Source: Ruegeria arenilitoris
GTDB lineage: Bacteria > Pseudomonadota > Alphaproteobacteria > Rhodobacterales > Rhodobacteraceae
Length of the DNA stretch: 64,000 nucleotides
NCBI RefSeq assembly: GCF_013030985.1
Contig: NZ_WPYP01000011.1
Location: forward strand, 62,001 to 126,000
Reading direction: 5' to 3'
The position numbers were made by a program, and so were the translations under genes. The stretch's first letter is position 1. The number at the start of each line of letters is the position of its first letter. Shown here piece after piece: positions 18,796 to 28,101 of this stretch. Below the pieces are notes generated by a model. That model had not been told where the DNA came from and searched no databases. It was given only the letters and a program-made list of their open reading frames with translations.

Positions 18796-19406
18796 GAGTG
18801 CGCAAAAATATCCGTTTCGGGCCAACCGGCGAGGTCGAGTTTCGCACGCATCGGCAGGAAGTCAAAACATGCCTGCGCCATTTCAGTGCGCCCTTCGCGG
18901 GCCAGACGCCCATCCAGCGCTTCGCGCAGGCGGTGCAGGTAAAGAACGTCCGATGCGGCATAGTCCAGCTGCGCATCGGTCAGGGTCTCGGCGCCCCAGT
19001 CGCTCATCTGCTGCTGCTTCGAGATATCGACGCCGATCAGCTCCTGACACAGGTTTTTGAGGCCGTGGCGGTCGGTGTAGGTACGCACCAGACGGCTGGC
19101 GATCTTGGTGCAATAGACCGGCGCGGCCAATGCCCCAAAGGTGTGGTACATCGCGGCAATGTCAAACCGACCGAAATGGAACAGCTTCAGCACATCTGGA
19201 TTTTCCAGCATTGCGCACAGGTTCGGGGCCTCTGTCTGACCCATTTCGACCTGTACGATATGGCTGTTGCCATCACCACCAGACATCTGGATCACGCACA
19301 GGCGATCCCGATGCGGGTTCAGCCCCATGGTTTCGCAGTCAATGGCCACAACAGGGCCCAGGTCCAACCCGTCCGGCAGGTCGTTTTTATAGAGATGGTT
19401 CGCCAC
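18792..19406 (-). CDS. rnd: Ribonuclease D (DEDDy exonuclease)
   Basis: This is a 3'-5' exoribonuclease. GTG 19406 is preferred: it is preceded by AAAGGAAGA and starts the conserved VANHLYKNDLP segment; upstream residues look unrelated. The 204 residues show AIDCETMG (Exo I), HFGRFDIAAM (Exo II) and LDYAASDVLYLHRL (Exo III, DEDDy tyrosine). The short form lacks HRDC domains, as is usual in this group. It heads the kpsF-lpt run. Confidence 0.92.
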   Translation of the reverse strand: MANHLYKNDLPDGLDLGPVVAIDCETMGLNPHRDRLCVIQMSGGDGNSHIVQVEMGQTEAPNLCAMLENPDVLKLFHFGRFDIAAMYHTFGALAAPVYCTKIASRLVRTYTDRHGLKNLCQELIGVDISKQQQMSDWGAETLTDAQLDYAASDVLYLHRLREALDGRLAREGRTEMAQACFDFLPMRAKLDLAGWPETDIFAHS

Positions 19407-19436
19407 GCGGGTCTTCCTTTGTCCGGTATCGCCCCC

Positions 19437-19465
19437 GAGATAGGGGGTTTGATCCCCGAACTCAA
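19437..19465 (-). promoter_or_regulatory. Candidate promoter of the rnd-kpsF-lpt run
   Basis: On the minus strand TTGAGT (19460-19465), a 17-nt spacer and TATCTC (19437-19442) lie about 30 nt before the GTG start. The spacer contains a GGGG/CCCC inverted repeat. Confidence 0.4.
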
Positions 19466-19579
19466 CGCTATCAATAGAATGCGGCCAAGTTGCGCGGATT
19501 TCTTGACCCTGAAGGTATTGACGGGAAAATGGATTCGGGCGCAACACTTCGGGTCACATGGGCTCCGGGGCGGGCTCGA

Positions 19580-20836
19580 ATGGTCAAAAGGTCCAACCGG
19601 CTGATGCTGAGTGTTCTGCGAAATCAAACGTATCGCCACCTGCTGGCGGCCCAACTGGTTGCCCTCACGGGCACCGGGCTGGCGACGGTGGCGCTGGGCC
19701 TGCTGGCTTATGATCTGGCCGGAGACGCGGCGGGCATGGTTCTGGGCACGGCCCTGACGATCAAGATGGTCGCCTATGTGACCATCGCCCCCCTCGCTGC
19801 GGCCTTTGCCGAACGGCTGGATCGCCGCCGGATGCTGGTGGCACTGGATCTGGTGCGCGCGCTGGTTGCGATCTGCCTGCCCTTCGTGACCGAGATCTGG
19901 CAGATCTATGTGCTGATCTTCGTACTGCAATCGGCTTCGGCCGGGTTCACCCCTGCTTTTCAAGCCACCATTCCGGACGTTCTGACGGACGAGCAGGACT
20001 ATACCAAGGCCTTGTCCCTGTCGCGGCTGGCCTATGATCTGGAAAGCCTGCTGAGCCCGATGCTGGCCGCCGCGCTGCTGTTGATCGTCAGCTTTGACAG
20101 CCTGTTCTGGGGCACCGGGCTGGGGTTCATCGCCTCGGCCCTGCTTGTGGTCTCGGTTGCCCTGCCTTCGCCCAAACCCACGCAACGCCGAGGCATCTAT
20201 GACCGGACCACACGGGGCATCCGCCTGTATCTGAACACGCCGCGCCTGCGGGGCCTGCTGGCGCTCAACTGGACGGCGGCGGCGCTGAGTTCGATGGTCA
20301 TCGTCAACACCGTGGTCATCGTCCGCGCCGATCTGGGTCTGTCCGAAAGCGCGGTTGCCATAGCTCTGGCCGGGTTTGGCGGCGGCTCGATGCTGGCCGC
20401 GTTCACCCTTCCCAAATTGCTGGATACCTACAAAGACCGCAGCGTCATGCTGACAGGGGCGGCGATCGGCACCCTGGCCATGGGGGTTACGACCGTTTCG
20501 TTTGCCGTCACACAAGTCTCTCTGATCGGGCTGGCAGTACTTTGGGCCTTCGTCGGGTTCGGCTATTCCGCAACCCTGACACCTTCGGGTCGCTTACTGA
20601 CCCGCTCGGCCCGCCCCGAGGACCGACCTGCCGTTTTTGCGGCGCAGTTCACGTTGTCTCATGCGTGCTGGCTGGTGCTGTACCCGCTGGCAGGATGGAT
20701 CATGACGACGACCAACACCGCAACGACGCTTGCGGTCATGTCTGTGGTCGCGTCGCCCGGCCTTGTGGCGGCGGCCCTGATCTGGCCGCGCCCGGGTCGG
20801 AAAGCCGTTTCAACAGAACGCTCTGACATGTCTTGA
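19580..20836 (+). CDS. MFS transporter (EntS-like exporter family)
   Basis: This inner-membrane transporter has about 418 residues from ATG 19580; ATG 19604 is an alternative. Twelve hydrophobic segments are apparent, with the loop RLDRRRMLVALD after segment two and FQATIPDVLTDEQDYTKALSLSRLAYDLESLLSPMLA typical of the enterobactin-exporter-like MFS_3 group. The substrate is unknown. It is followed 35 nt later by an Lrp/AsnC regulator, which may control it. Confidence 0.9.
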   Translation: MVKRSNRLMLSVLRNQTYRHLLAAQLVALTGTGLATVALGLLAYDLAGDAAGMVLGTALTIKMVAYVTIAPLAAAFAERLDRRRMLVALDLVRALVAICLPFVTEIWQIYVLIFVLQSASAGFTPAFQATIPDVLTDEQDYTKALSLSRLAYDLESLLSPMLAAALLLIVSFDSLFWGTGLGFIASALLVVSVALPSPKPTQRRGIYDRTTRGIRLYLNTPRLRGLLALNWTAAALSSMVIVNTVVIVRADLGLSESAVAIALAGFGGGSMLAAFTLPKLLDTYKDRSVMLTGAAIGTLAMGVTTVSFAVTQVSLIGLAVLWAFVGFGYSATLTPSGRLLTRSARPEDRPAVFAAQFTLSHACWLVLYPLAGWIMTTTNTATTLAVMSVVASPGLVAAALIWPRPGRKAVSTERSDMS

Positions 20837-20871
20837 GCCTCCCGCCCCCTGTGCATTACACCTTGGGGATC

Positions 20872-21300
20872 ATGGACCAACTAGACCGCCGCATTATCGC
20901 TGCCCTGCAGCACAACGCCCGCGAGACGACCTCAAAAATCGCCGCAAAACTAGGCGTGGCCCGAACCACCGTGCATGAACGCATTCGGCGGATGGAAGAA
21001 AACGGCGTGATCGCCGGATACTCGGTGGTTTTAAACAGCTCTGAAGACGCCCCGCGCGTGCAGGTCGTGGTGCTGCTGGAAGTGCAGCAAAAGGAAACCA
21101 GGCGCATCATCAAACGGCTCGAGGCCTATCCGGAAGTGAAACTCTGCCTGTCCATCAATGGCGAGTTTGACCTGCTGCTGTCGGCCGAGGCCCCAAGGAT
21201 CGAGGATCTGGACATTCTGGTCGACGATCTGGCCAAGATCCCCGGCGTGCTGCGCACCAATACCAGCGTTGTCTTCGGCCGCCGGATCGACCGGAATTAG
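20872..21300 (+). CDS. Lrp/AsnC-family transcriptional regulator
   Basis: The 142 residues run from ATG 20872, with GGGGA 3-7 nt upstream. The N-terminal HTH (MDQLDRRIIAALQHNARETTS, VARTTVHERIRRMEENGVI) and the C-terminal RAM/AsnC effector domain (VQVVVLLEVQQKETRRIIKRL) are complete. It probably shares a transcript with the preceding MFS exporter, an arrangement seen for amino-acid exporters and their regulators; the effector is unknown. Confidence 0.93.
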   Translation: MDQLDRRIIAALQHNARETTSKIAAKLGVARTTVHERIRRMEENGVIAGYSVVLNSSEDAPRVQVVVLLEVQQKETRRIIKRLEAYPEVKLCLSINGEFDLLLSAEAPRIEDLDILVDDLAKIPGVLRTNTSVVFGRRIDRN

Positions 21301-21373
21301 GTGGCTGATAACCCTCTGTAAACCCAAGCGGGACTAGCTTGGCCGGGACTGATCAGAATCCCGGACCGGCAGA

Positions 21374-22066
21374 ATGCCCCATCGTTTGATCTTTGGCCTG
21401 ACTTTCCTTGCGCTGTGTGCGGCGCAGCAGGGCTTTGCCATGCCTGATGCCCGTGTGGCCGGTGTCTGTGACTCAGCCGCGCAGCGGGCTGCGCGCTCCG
21501 AAGGCGTCCCGCTGGACGTTCTGCGCGCGATTGCAAGGGTGGAAACCGGACGCTTGCGGGACGGGCGCCTGGAACCCTGGCCCTGGACCATCAATGTCGA
21601 AGGGCAGGGGTTTTGGTTTACCTCTGAAATCGAGGCGAAATCCTACGTTTTCAACATCTTCAAGGCGGGCAAGCGCAGCTTTGACATCGGCTGCTTCCAG
21701 ATCAACTACCGCTGGCATGGTAAAGCGTTCCGGTCGATCGACGCCATGTTCGACCCGGATGAAAACGCCACTTACGCGGCCCGTTTCCTGAAAGACCTTT
21801 ATGCCGAGCTTGGCTCATGGCCCGCCGCTGTCGGGGCTTATCATTCACGCACACCGTCGCTGGCCAACGCCTATTCCGGCCGGTTCCAGACCGTTCTGGC
21901 GCAGCTGGGCCAAACCGTACCCGAAGCGCCCCTGCAGGTAGCGCGCGACCCGTTCACCACCGCCGCAAGCCCTCTGATCCCGGTCAACCTGCCCCAATCC
22001 GGCAGCGTTTTGGGGTCACTGGTTCCGCCCTCGGGCACCGCCACCGCCTTTATCTCGTTCAACTAG
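21374..22066 (+). CDS. sltF: Lytic transglycosylase, probable flagellar SltF
   Basis: The 230 residues have a signal peptide (to about GFAMP) and an SLT domain (about 28-165) with the catalytic Glu in AIARVETGR and the family segments FDIGCFQINYRWHG and WPAAVGAYHSR. It directly precedes flhA, 9 nt apart. In Rhodobacter sphaeroides, SltF is a flagellum-dedicated muramidase that opens peptidoglycan for the rod; the position here argues for the same role. The name is inferred from context and similarity. Confidence 0.8.
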   Translation: MPHRLIFGLTFLALCAAQQGFAMPDARVAGVCDSAAQRAARSEGVPLDVLRAIARVETGRLRDGRLEPWPWTINVEGQGFWFTSEIEAKSYVFNIFKAGKRSFDIGCFQINYRWHGKAFRSIDAMFDPDENATYAARFLKDLYAELGSWPAAVGAYHSRTPSLANAYSGRFQTVLAQLGQTVPEAPLQVARDPFTTAASPLIPVNLPQSGSVLGSLVPPSGTATAFISFN

Positions 22067-22075
22067 GAGGCCTGC

Positions 22076-24163
22076 GTGCCCAAGATCGACGCCCGTTCCC
22101 TGTTCTCTCCGACCGTGCTTCTGGCGCTGGCACTGATGACAGTCATCGTGATGATGATCCTGCCGATGCCCGCCTGGGTGCTGGACGTGGGGCTGGCGGC
22201 GTCCTTCGCGCTGGCGATCCTGATCTTCACGCTGACACTTTTTATCGAGCGGCCGCTGGATTTTTCCTCTTTCCCGACGATCCTGCTGGCCTCGCTGATG
22301 TTGCGGCTGTCGCTGAACGTCTCCTCGACCAAACTGATCATCGGAGACGGGCACACCGGCCCCAACGCCGCCGGAGACGTGATCGAGGGCTTTGCCGATT
22401 TCGTCATGGGCGGCAGCATCTTCCTTGGGCTGGTGGTGTTCGGCGTGCTGCTGATCGTGAATTTCATGGTCATCACCAAGGGCGCCGCGCGCATGGCCGA
22501 GGTTGGCGCGCGGTTCGCACTGGACGGGATGCCCGGCAAACAACTGGCCATCGACAGCGATATGTCCGCGGGCGCCATCGACCACCAACAGGCCAAAGAA
22601 CGGCGCGAGCGTGAGCAGCAGGAGACGACCTTCTTCGGCTCACTCGACGGGGCGTCGAAATTCGTCAAGGGCGACGCGGTTGCCGGGTTGCTGATCACAC
22701 TGCTGAACCTTGTGATGGGTCTGATCATGGGCGTGATCGTTCACGGGATGCCGATCTCAGCAGCGTTCGAAACCTATGCGATCCTGACTGTGGGGGATGG
22801 CCTGGTCTCGCAAATCCCCGCAGTGATCATTTCCATCGCCTCGGCCCTGCTGCTGGCACGCGGCGGCACGCAAGGGGCCACCGACAACGCCATTTTCTCG
22901 CAGCTGGGCAAGCATCCGGCGGCGCTGGGCACGGTTGCAATTCTGATGGTGCTGTTCGCGCTGGTTCCCGGCCTGCCCTTCCTGCCCTTCATTCTGGGCG
23001 CGGGCGTATTGGGCTATGCCGCCTTCAACGTGCACCGCAAACAAAAGGCCGAAGAAGAGGCGGCGCTGGAGCCCACGCCACAGGATGAAACGCCGGTCTC
23101 GCAGGCCATTGGCGACATCCTGGATCTGGACGACGTGCATCTGGAGTTCGCCCCCGATCTGGTCAGCATGGTTTTGAACCCCGGCACCGGCCTGGACGCG
23201 CGGATCGCCAATATGCGGACCTATGTCGCCTCAAGCTTTGGCCTGATCCTGCCTGATATCCGACTGACCGACCGCGCCGATCTGCCCATGGGCACCTATG
23301 TGGTCAAGGTGCAGGGGGTCGAACAGGCCCGCGGCGTTCTGAACCCCGATCTGGTACTGGCGCTGGTGCAGGATGACCGCGACATGCTGCCCGACGGCAA
23401 TGATGTGACCGAGCCGGTCTATGGCGCCCCCGCCCGTTGGATTCTACCCAAGGACCGGGAGGCCGCCGCGATGAGCGGGGCCACCATTGTCTCTCCGCCC
23501 GAGATTCTGGCGACCCATCTGCTTGAGATCATCAAACAGAACTTCTCGCGCCTGCTGACCCTGAAATCCCTGCGCCGCCTGCTGTCCGAGATGACGCGGC
23601 TCAGCGATCCGGTTCGGGCCGAGGCCAACCGCAAGCTGCTGGACGAATTGATCCCCGACAAGGTGCCGATCGACACGTTGCACGCGGTGTTGCGGCTGCT
23701 GCTGGACGAACGCGTCTCGATCCGCAACATGGCCCTGATCCTGGAAAGCGTGGCCGAGGCGCGTCTGACCACGACCCAACCCGAAGGTATCTGTGAGCTG
23801 GTCCGGCAACGGCTGGGCTTCCAATTGGTGGCCGAGATGAAACGCGAGGATGGCTCGATCCCGCTGATCCAGCTGGCCCCGGAATGGGAGGACACCTTCG
23901 CCACCTACCAGATCGACGCGCCGAATGCCGGGCTGGACGTGGCGCTGCCACCGAACCTGTTCAACAAGCTGGCCGACGGTGTGGTCGACAGTGTGGCGCA
24001 GTCCACCGATCACGGGGTGTTTCCGGCGGTGGTGACCTCGACCCGGCGGCGCAGGCTGCTGCGAACCATCATGCACGCGCGCGGCATCGCCAACCCGGTT
24101 CTGTCCTTCGAGGAAATCGGACTCGAGGCACGCCCCGCGCTGGTCGGAACGGTGCCCGCGTGA
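22076..24163 (+). CDS. flhA: Flagellar export gate protein FlhA
   Basis: FlhA is the nonameric core of the flagellar type III export gate. The 695 residues start at GTG 22076, with AGGAGG just upstream. The N-terminal half (to about 330) has the hydrophobic segments and the FHIPEP-type region (PTILLASLMLRLSLNVSSTKLI; MPGKQLAIDSDMSAGAI). The C-terminal half is the cytoplasmic chaperone/substrate-docking domain. It overlaps fliR by 4 nt. Confidence 0.98.
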   Translation: MPKIDARSLFSPTVLLALALMTVIVMMILPMPAWVLDVGLAASFALAILIFTLTLFIERPLDFSSFPTILLASLMLRLSLNVSSTKLIIGDGHTGPNAAGDVIEGFADFVMGGSIFLGLVVFGVLLIVNFMVITKGAARMAEVGARFALDGMPGKQLAIDSDMSAGAIDHQQAKERREREQQETTFFGSLDGASKFVKGDAVAGLLITLLNLVMGLIMGVIVHGMPISAAFETYAILTVGDGLVSQIPAVIISIASALLLARGGTQGATDNAIFSQLGKHPAALGTVAILMVLFALVPGLPFLPFILGAGVLGYAAFNVHRKQKAEEEAALEPTPQDETPVSQAIGDILDLDDVHLEFAPDLVSMVLNPGTGLDARIANMRTYVASSFGLILPDIRLTDRADLPMGTYVVKVQGVEQARGVLNPDLVLALVQDDRDMLPDGNDVTEPVYGAPARWILPKDREAAAMSGATIVSPPEILATHLLEIIKQNFSRLLTLKSLRRLLSEMTRLSDPVRAEANRKLLDELIPDKVPIDTLHAVLRLLLDERVSIRNMALILESVAEARLTTTQPEGICELVRQRLGFQLVAEMKREDGSIPLIQLAPEWEDTFATYQIDAPNAGLDVALPPNLFNKLADGVVDSVAQSTDHGVFPAVVTSTRRRRLLRTIMHARGIANPVLSFEEIGLEARPALVGTVPA

Positions 24164-24933
24164 TCGTGCTGCCGCCAGAGCTTCTGCCCCAGCTGGGCGA
24201 GGGTCTGTGGCACATGTTTGCCGTCTTTCTACGAATCTCTGCCATGGTCTCCTTACTGCCGGCTTTCGGAGAACGCAGCATCCCGGCCCGCGTCAAACTC
24301 GGGATCGCGGTGGCGTTCACACTGATTGTAGCGCCAGCAGTTCAGGCTGCGGGTACCGCATCCGACCTGTTTCCGTTGGCGCGGATGATTGTGGTTGAGA
24401 CGCTTATCGGCGTGGTTCTGGGCATGGGCCTGCGCTTGTTCGTGCTGGCCTTGCAAACGGCCGGGTCGATTGCGGCGCAGGCGACCTCATTATCTCAGAT
24501 TCTGGGCGGAGCCGCGGCAGACCCGGTCCCTGCGATGGGATATCTGCTGACCTTGGCGGGATTGGCCTTGGCGGTACTGCTGGGCCTGCACATCCGCGTC
24601 GCGCAGTTCCTGATCTACAGCTATACCCTGTTTCCGATGGGTATGGCTCCGATGGCGCCCGACCTGTCGCAATGGGGCGTGCAGCAGATCGCGCGCAGCT
24701 TTGGCATGGCTTTTGCGCTGGCCATGCCATTTGTCATAGCTTCGCTGATCTACAATCTCGCGCTAGGGGTCATCAATCGCGCGATGCCGCAGCTGATGGT
24801 GGCCTTTGTCGGTGCCCCGGCCATCACCTTTGCTGGCCTGTTTCTGTTATTCGCCGGAACCCCGCTGATTCTGTCCGTCTGGTCCGACGCCCTGTTCGCC
24901 TTCATGCTGAACCCGCTTGAGGGTGTACGATGA
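24160..24933 (+). CDS. fliR: Flagellar export protein FliR
   Basis: FliR is an export-gate membrane protein. The 257 residues start at GTG 24160, overlapping the flhA stop as GTGA. Hydrophobic segments and family signatures are visible: FLRISAMVSLLPAFGERSIPARVKLGIA, SIAAQATSLSQILGG and MPQLMVAFVGAPAIT. The length matches the family (about 255). It overlaps flhB by 4 nt. Confidence 0.96.
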   Translation: MIVLPPELLPQLGEGLWHMFAVFLRISAMVSLLPAFGERSIPARVKLGIAVAFTLIVAPAVQAAGTASDLFPLARMIVVETLIGVVLGMGLRLFVLALQTAGSIAAQATSLSQILGGAAADPVPAMGYLLTLAGLALAVLLGLHIRVAQFLIYSYTLFPMGMAPMAPDLSQWGVQQIARSFGMAFALAMPFVIASLIYNLALGVINRAMPQLMVAFVGAPAITFAGLFLLFAGTPLILSVWSDALFAFMLNPLEGVR

Positions 24934-26018
24934 GCGCAGCGGATGACGACAGTGACAAATCCTATGAGCCGACGCCGCAGAAACTGCAGAAAGCGCGGGA
25001 AAAGGGTGAAGTTGCCAAATCCAACGACCTGTCCGTTGTGGCTGCCTATACCGGGTTTCTCATCGCGTTGTTTGCAGCCGGCCAGTTTGGCGTCCAGCAC
25101 TTGGGGACGCTGTTTGTCGTGTTGATCGACCAAGCGGAAACCTTTGCCCCTTTATTGACTGACGGTCCGGCGGCCAGCCCGGTTGGTGGGATGTTGAAAG
25201 CCGCCTTGCTGTCGGTCTCGATCCTGTTCGCCCTGCCCGCCACTGCCGTATTGCTCAGCCTGATCTCCCAGCGCGCACTGATCTTTGCGCCCAGCAAGCT
25301 GAAACCAAAGCTGTCCCGCGTCTCAATCCTGTCAAACGCCAAAAACAAGTTCGGGCGAGGGGGCCTCTTCGAATTTGCCAAGAGCTTTGTGAAACTTGCG
25401 ATCTACGGCACCTGCCTGGCGCTTTTCCTGCGCGCGAACCTAAGCGAAATTCTATCGGCCAGCGCAGCCCCGGCGCGATCTTCGGTGATGCTGATGATGA
25501 ACCTGCTGTTTCGCTTCCTGTTCATCGTCATCGCCGTGGCCCTGGCAATCGGGGTGGTGGATTATCTGTGGCAATACGCCGAGCACATGCGCAAGAACCG
25601 GATGTCGCGCAAGGAAATCCAGGACGAAACCAAGGATGCCGAGGGCGATCCGCATGTGAAACAGCAACGCCGTCAGCGGGCGCAGGATATCGCGACAAAC
25701 CAGATGATGTCGGATGTGCCCTCAGCAGATGTGGTGATCGTCAACCCGACCCACTTTGCGGTGGCGCTGAAATGGGCCCGCACGGCGGGCTCGGCGCCGG
25801 TCTGCGTGGCCAAGGGCGTGGATGAGGTCGCCGCGGCAATCCGTGCACGCGCCGCCGAGTCTGGAGTTCCCATTCACTCCGATCCACCCACCGCGCGTGC
25901 GCTTCATGCCGCCGTCGAGATCGGACAGGAAATCGCCGAAGAGCACTATCGCCCCGTGGCCGCCGCGATCCGGTTTGCCGAGGCGATGCGCAAACGGGTG
26001 AAGGGACAGATCAGATGA
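24930..26018 (+). CDS. flhB: Flagellar export switch protein FlhB
   Basis: FlhB switches export specificity from rod/hook to filament. The 362 residues have the N-terminal signature EPTPQKLQKAREKGEVAKS, four membrane segments, and the autocleavage motif NPTH at residues 272-275 in a long cytoplasmic tail. It overlaps both fliR and the following small gene by 4 nt. Confidence 0.97.
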   Translation: MSAADDDSDKSYEPTPQKLQKAREKGEVAKSNDLSVVAAYTGFLIALFAAGQFGVQHLGTLFVVLIDQAETFAPLLTDGPAASPVGGMLKAALLSVSILFALPATAVLLSLISQRALIFAPSKLKPKLSRVSILSNAKNKFGRGGLFEFAKSFVKLAIYGTCLALFLRANLSEILSASAAPARSSVMLMMNLLFRFLFIVIAVALAIGVVDYLWQYAEHMRKNRMSRKEIQDETKDAEGDPHVKQQRRQRAQDIATNQMMSDVPSADVVIVNPTHFAVALKWARTAGSAPVCVAKGVDEVAAAIRARAAESGVPIHSDPPTARALHAAVEIGQEIAEEHYRPVAAAIRFAEAMRKRVKGQIR

Positions 26019-26398
26019 GACAGGGTGGATTTTCAGACCTCGAAAAAGTCACCGAAGCTGCGTTCCAGAAGGAATACAACACCCTTCGCCCACTGATCGA
26101 AGCCGAGGCCCGGGTGCAGCAACAACTGGCGCGGCTGGATGCTCAGGTGCTGCAATCCCGACAGGACAGCGCCTCAGCCGAAGGATACCGCGTCACCGGC
26201 ACGGACGTTCTGTGGAATGGGTGGGAATCAGCGACGCGCCGCCAACTGAACATGGAACTCGCCCGGCTGCGGGCGCAAAAGCTGACGGCGATGGGGGCGT
26301 TGCGCACGGCCTTTGGCCGCAAACAGGCTGTTTTAAACCTGTCAACGGCCCAGAAAGACGCGCGCAAACGTGCGCTAAACAAGAAACTTTCCGTTTAA
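26015..26398 (+). CDS. Flagellar-operon coiled-coil protein (FliJ candidate)
   Basis: The 127 residues are charged, helical and mostly coiled-coil (EAEARVQQQLARLDAQVLQ; RQLNMELARLRAQKLTAMGALR), without signal or membrane segment. It overlaps the flhB stop by 4 nt and is the last gene of sltF-flhA-fliR-flhB. Its size and coiled-coil nature are like FliJ, the export ATPase central stalk, and no other fliJ is visible although fliI is in the window. Function is inference from context. Confidence 0.6.
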   Translation: MRQGGFSDLEKVTEAAFQKEYNTLRPLIEAEARVQQQLARLDAQVLQSRQDSASAEGYRVTGTDVLWNGWESATRRQLNMELARLRAQKLTAMGALRTAFGRKQAVLNLSTAQKDARKRALNKKLSV

Positions 26399-26412
26399 CC
26401 GGCTACGACTGC

Positions 26413-26439
26413 GCCGCCCGGATCAAACATCCTGGCGGC
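26413..26439. terminator. Hairpin between convergent flhB-operon and fliL
   Basis: CCGCC-C-GGAT / ATCC-T-GGCGG around a CAAAC loop overlaps the fliL stop region. It lacks a T-run, so a Rho-independent role is doubtful, but it sits exactly where two convergent flagellar transcripts meet. Confidence 0.3.
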
Positions 26440-26941
26440 TGACACTCATGATCAAGACCTGCGAGACATCATCCCCGAGATCTCTGCGCGCCGTCTCCAG
26501 CAGTGCTTTTCGCAGCACTTTCAGGTTATCGGACTCGGTGAAGGCACCGTCGAAACCGCCCGTGTTGGCGTGATCGAACATGACCTGCAGGAACCCGTCG
26601 CGCAGCTTTGGCTCGACCGCGTAGAAAGCCTCGGTCATGCCGGGGGTGATCTCAAGGCTCAGCGACATGGTGACCAGCGCCTCGATACGCTCGGAATCTA
26701 CGACCGGCACCACAAACTGTTTGGTCAGCTTGAGATACTCATAGTCGCTTGGCTTGTCCTTTTTCGCCGCCCTGCCATCCTTGGCTTTGACAGATTTCTC
26801 CATTGGTTTTTCTGTCTTGGCGTCCGGCCTTTCCTGCTTTGCAGTCTCTTTCGATTCCGAGGGTGACAGCATGACGCCGGCACCGATACCGGCCCCCAGG
26901 CCGAGCAGCAGAAAGATGACGGGCAACAGTTTCTTCATCAT
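26423..26941 (-). CDS. fliL: Flagellar basal-body-associated protein FliL
   Basis: FliL lies around the stator and affects torque. The 172 residues have a single N-terminal membrane segment (LLPVIFLLLGLGAGIGAGVML), a Lys/Glu-rich linker and a periplasmic FliL domain from about 70 (YLKLTKQFVVPVV...SLEITPGM). It is the last gene of the minus-strand flgB-to-fliL unit, 9 nt after flgH. Confidence 0.9.
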   Translation of the reverse strand: MMKKLLPVIFLLLGLGAGIGAGVMLSPSESKETAKQERPDAKTEKPMEKSVKAKDGRAAKKDKPSDYEYLKLTKQFVVPVVDSERIEALVTMSLSLEITPGMTEAFYAVEPKLRDGFLQVMFDHANTGGFDGAFTESDNLKVLRKALLETARRDLGDDVSQVLIMSVSRQDV

Positions 26942-26950
26942 TTCTGCTCC

Positions 26951-27685
26951 TTAATACGGCAGCACGGCGTCAAGGATTTGCTGGCCATATCGCGGCTGCT
27001 GCACATCGGTGATCTGCCCGCGCCCACCATAAGACACACGAGCCGAGGCGATCTTGTCATAGGTGATCTCATTCTGCCGCGAGATATCTTGCGGCCGCAC
27101 ATAGCCTGCCACCAACAGCTCGCGCAGTTCGAAGTTCACACGCAGTTCCTGCGAGCCCGAGATCGACAAAACGCCGTTCGGCAGCACATCGACGACGGTG
27201 GCGGCCACGCGCAGGGTCAGCTTCTCCTTGCGTTTCACCGATCCTTCGCCCGTGCTTTCCGAGGACGAGTCGATCTCGACCGCGTCAGCAAGCGACGCAC
27301 CCTCCGGCAGATGCTTGGCCGCGCGCTGCGGCAGGCCGAACAGGCCGACGATCCCCAGACTTTCCGAGGCCGAGCGCGAACGTTCCGTGTCATTCGAGAA
27401 TTCGGCTTTCTCGTCCAGCTCGATCACAACCGTCAGGATATCACCCTTTTTGATCGCCCGCTGATCGCCCAGCAGCGATTGCTGGCCACCGCTCCACAAC
27501 GAGGACCGGTCGACATTGCGCTGCGGTTGTGTGTGCAGCGGCAGGCCCGGCCACAACATGGCGACATGTTCGGGCGAGTCCTCATTCGGGGTGAAACTGG
27601 GTGGCTTTCCCAGATGATCCACCCGACCACAGGCCGAAACGGCAAGAACCGCAAGCAACAGAGATTTCGAAAGAGCTGACATCAT
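26951..27685 (-). CDS. flgH: Flagellar L-ring lipoprotein FlgH
   Basis: The 244 residues have a lipoprotein signal (lipobox VSAC) and FlgH signatures: SLWSGGQQSLLGDQRAIKKGDILTV, a Ser/Glu-rich NDTERSRSASES region, GSQELRVNFELRELLVAGYVRP and IASARVSYGGRG. FlgH forms the outer-membrane L ring. The start overlaps the flgA stop (ATGATG), so the second ATG is also possible. Confidence 0.96.
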   Translation of the reverse strand: MMSALSKSLLLAVLAVSACGRVDHLGKPPSFTPNEDSPEHVAMLWPGLPLHTQPQRNVDRSSLWSGGQQSLLGDQRAIKKGDILTVVIELDEKAEFSNDTERSRSASESLGIVGLFGLPQRAAKHLPEGASLADAVEIDSSSESTGEGSVKRKEKLTLRVAATVVDVLPNGVLSISGSQELRVNFELRELLVAGYVRPQDISRQNEITYDKIASARVSYGGRGQITDVQQPRYGQQILDAVLPY

Positions 27686-28101
27686 TTCACCTCGATTTGG
27701 CCGTCGGGCCGGATAAGACCAGTCACGGTTGTACGGGAGGACAAGTTCATGACCCGGATGCGCTCCCCGGCGGCCCCGCGCCCCAGCGCGCGGCCTTCGG
27801 CGGTGATCGACAGCGGTTTGCGGTCAAAGATCAGCACAACCAGATCGTTGCGATCCACCAGCGCCGGCGCGCCAACATCCCCGGCGTGGATCGGGCGCCC
27901 GGGGTAGAGCGCGACGCGGGCCTCTTGCCCGATCAGAATTTCGGGATCGGTCACCGCTCCGGGCACTTGCTGCGCCTTGATTTCGAGATCGGTGGCCGAG
28001 ATGATTTCCTTTGCGCGAATGGTGCGTGTCGGCACAACGATGTCAGCTTGCGCCAACACCGGTATCAGCAACCCTAGTACCAGGATCAGGACCCGCATCA
28101 C
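27682..28101 (-). CDS. flgA: P-ring chaperone FlgA
   Basis: The 139 residues have a signal peptide (ending AQAD) and the SAF-type C-terminal domain (ATDLEIKAQQVPGAVTDPEILIG, GRPIHAGDVGAPALVDRNDLV). FlgA helps P-ring (FlgI) assembly in the periplasm. This is a short form with only the C-terminal half of longer FlgA proteins, as in other alphaproteobacteria. It overlaps flgG by 4 nt. Confidence 0.93.
   Translation of the reverse strand: MMRVLILVLGLLIPVLAQADIVVPTRTIRAKEIISATDLEIKAQQVPGAVTDPEILIGQEARVALYPGRPIHAGDVGAPALVDRNDLVVLIFDRKPLSITAEGRALGRGAAGERIRVMNLSSRTTVTGLIRPDGQIEVK

Noticed and set aside
19489-19545. GTTGCGC / GCGCAAC inverted repeat near the MFS gene start
   Set aside because: The arms are 43 nt apart and short; likely chance in GC-rich DNA.
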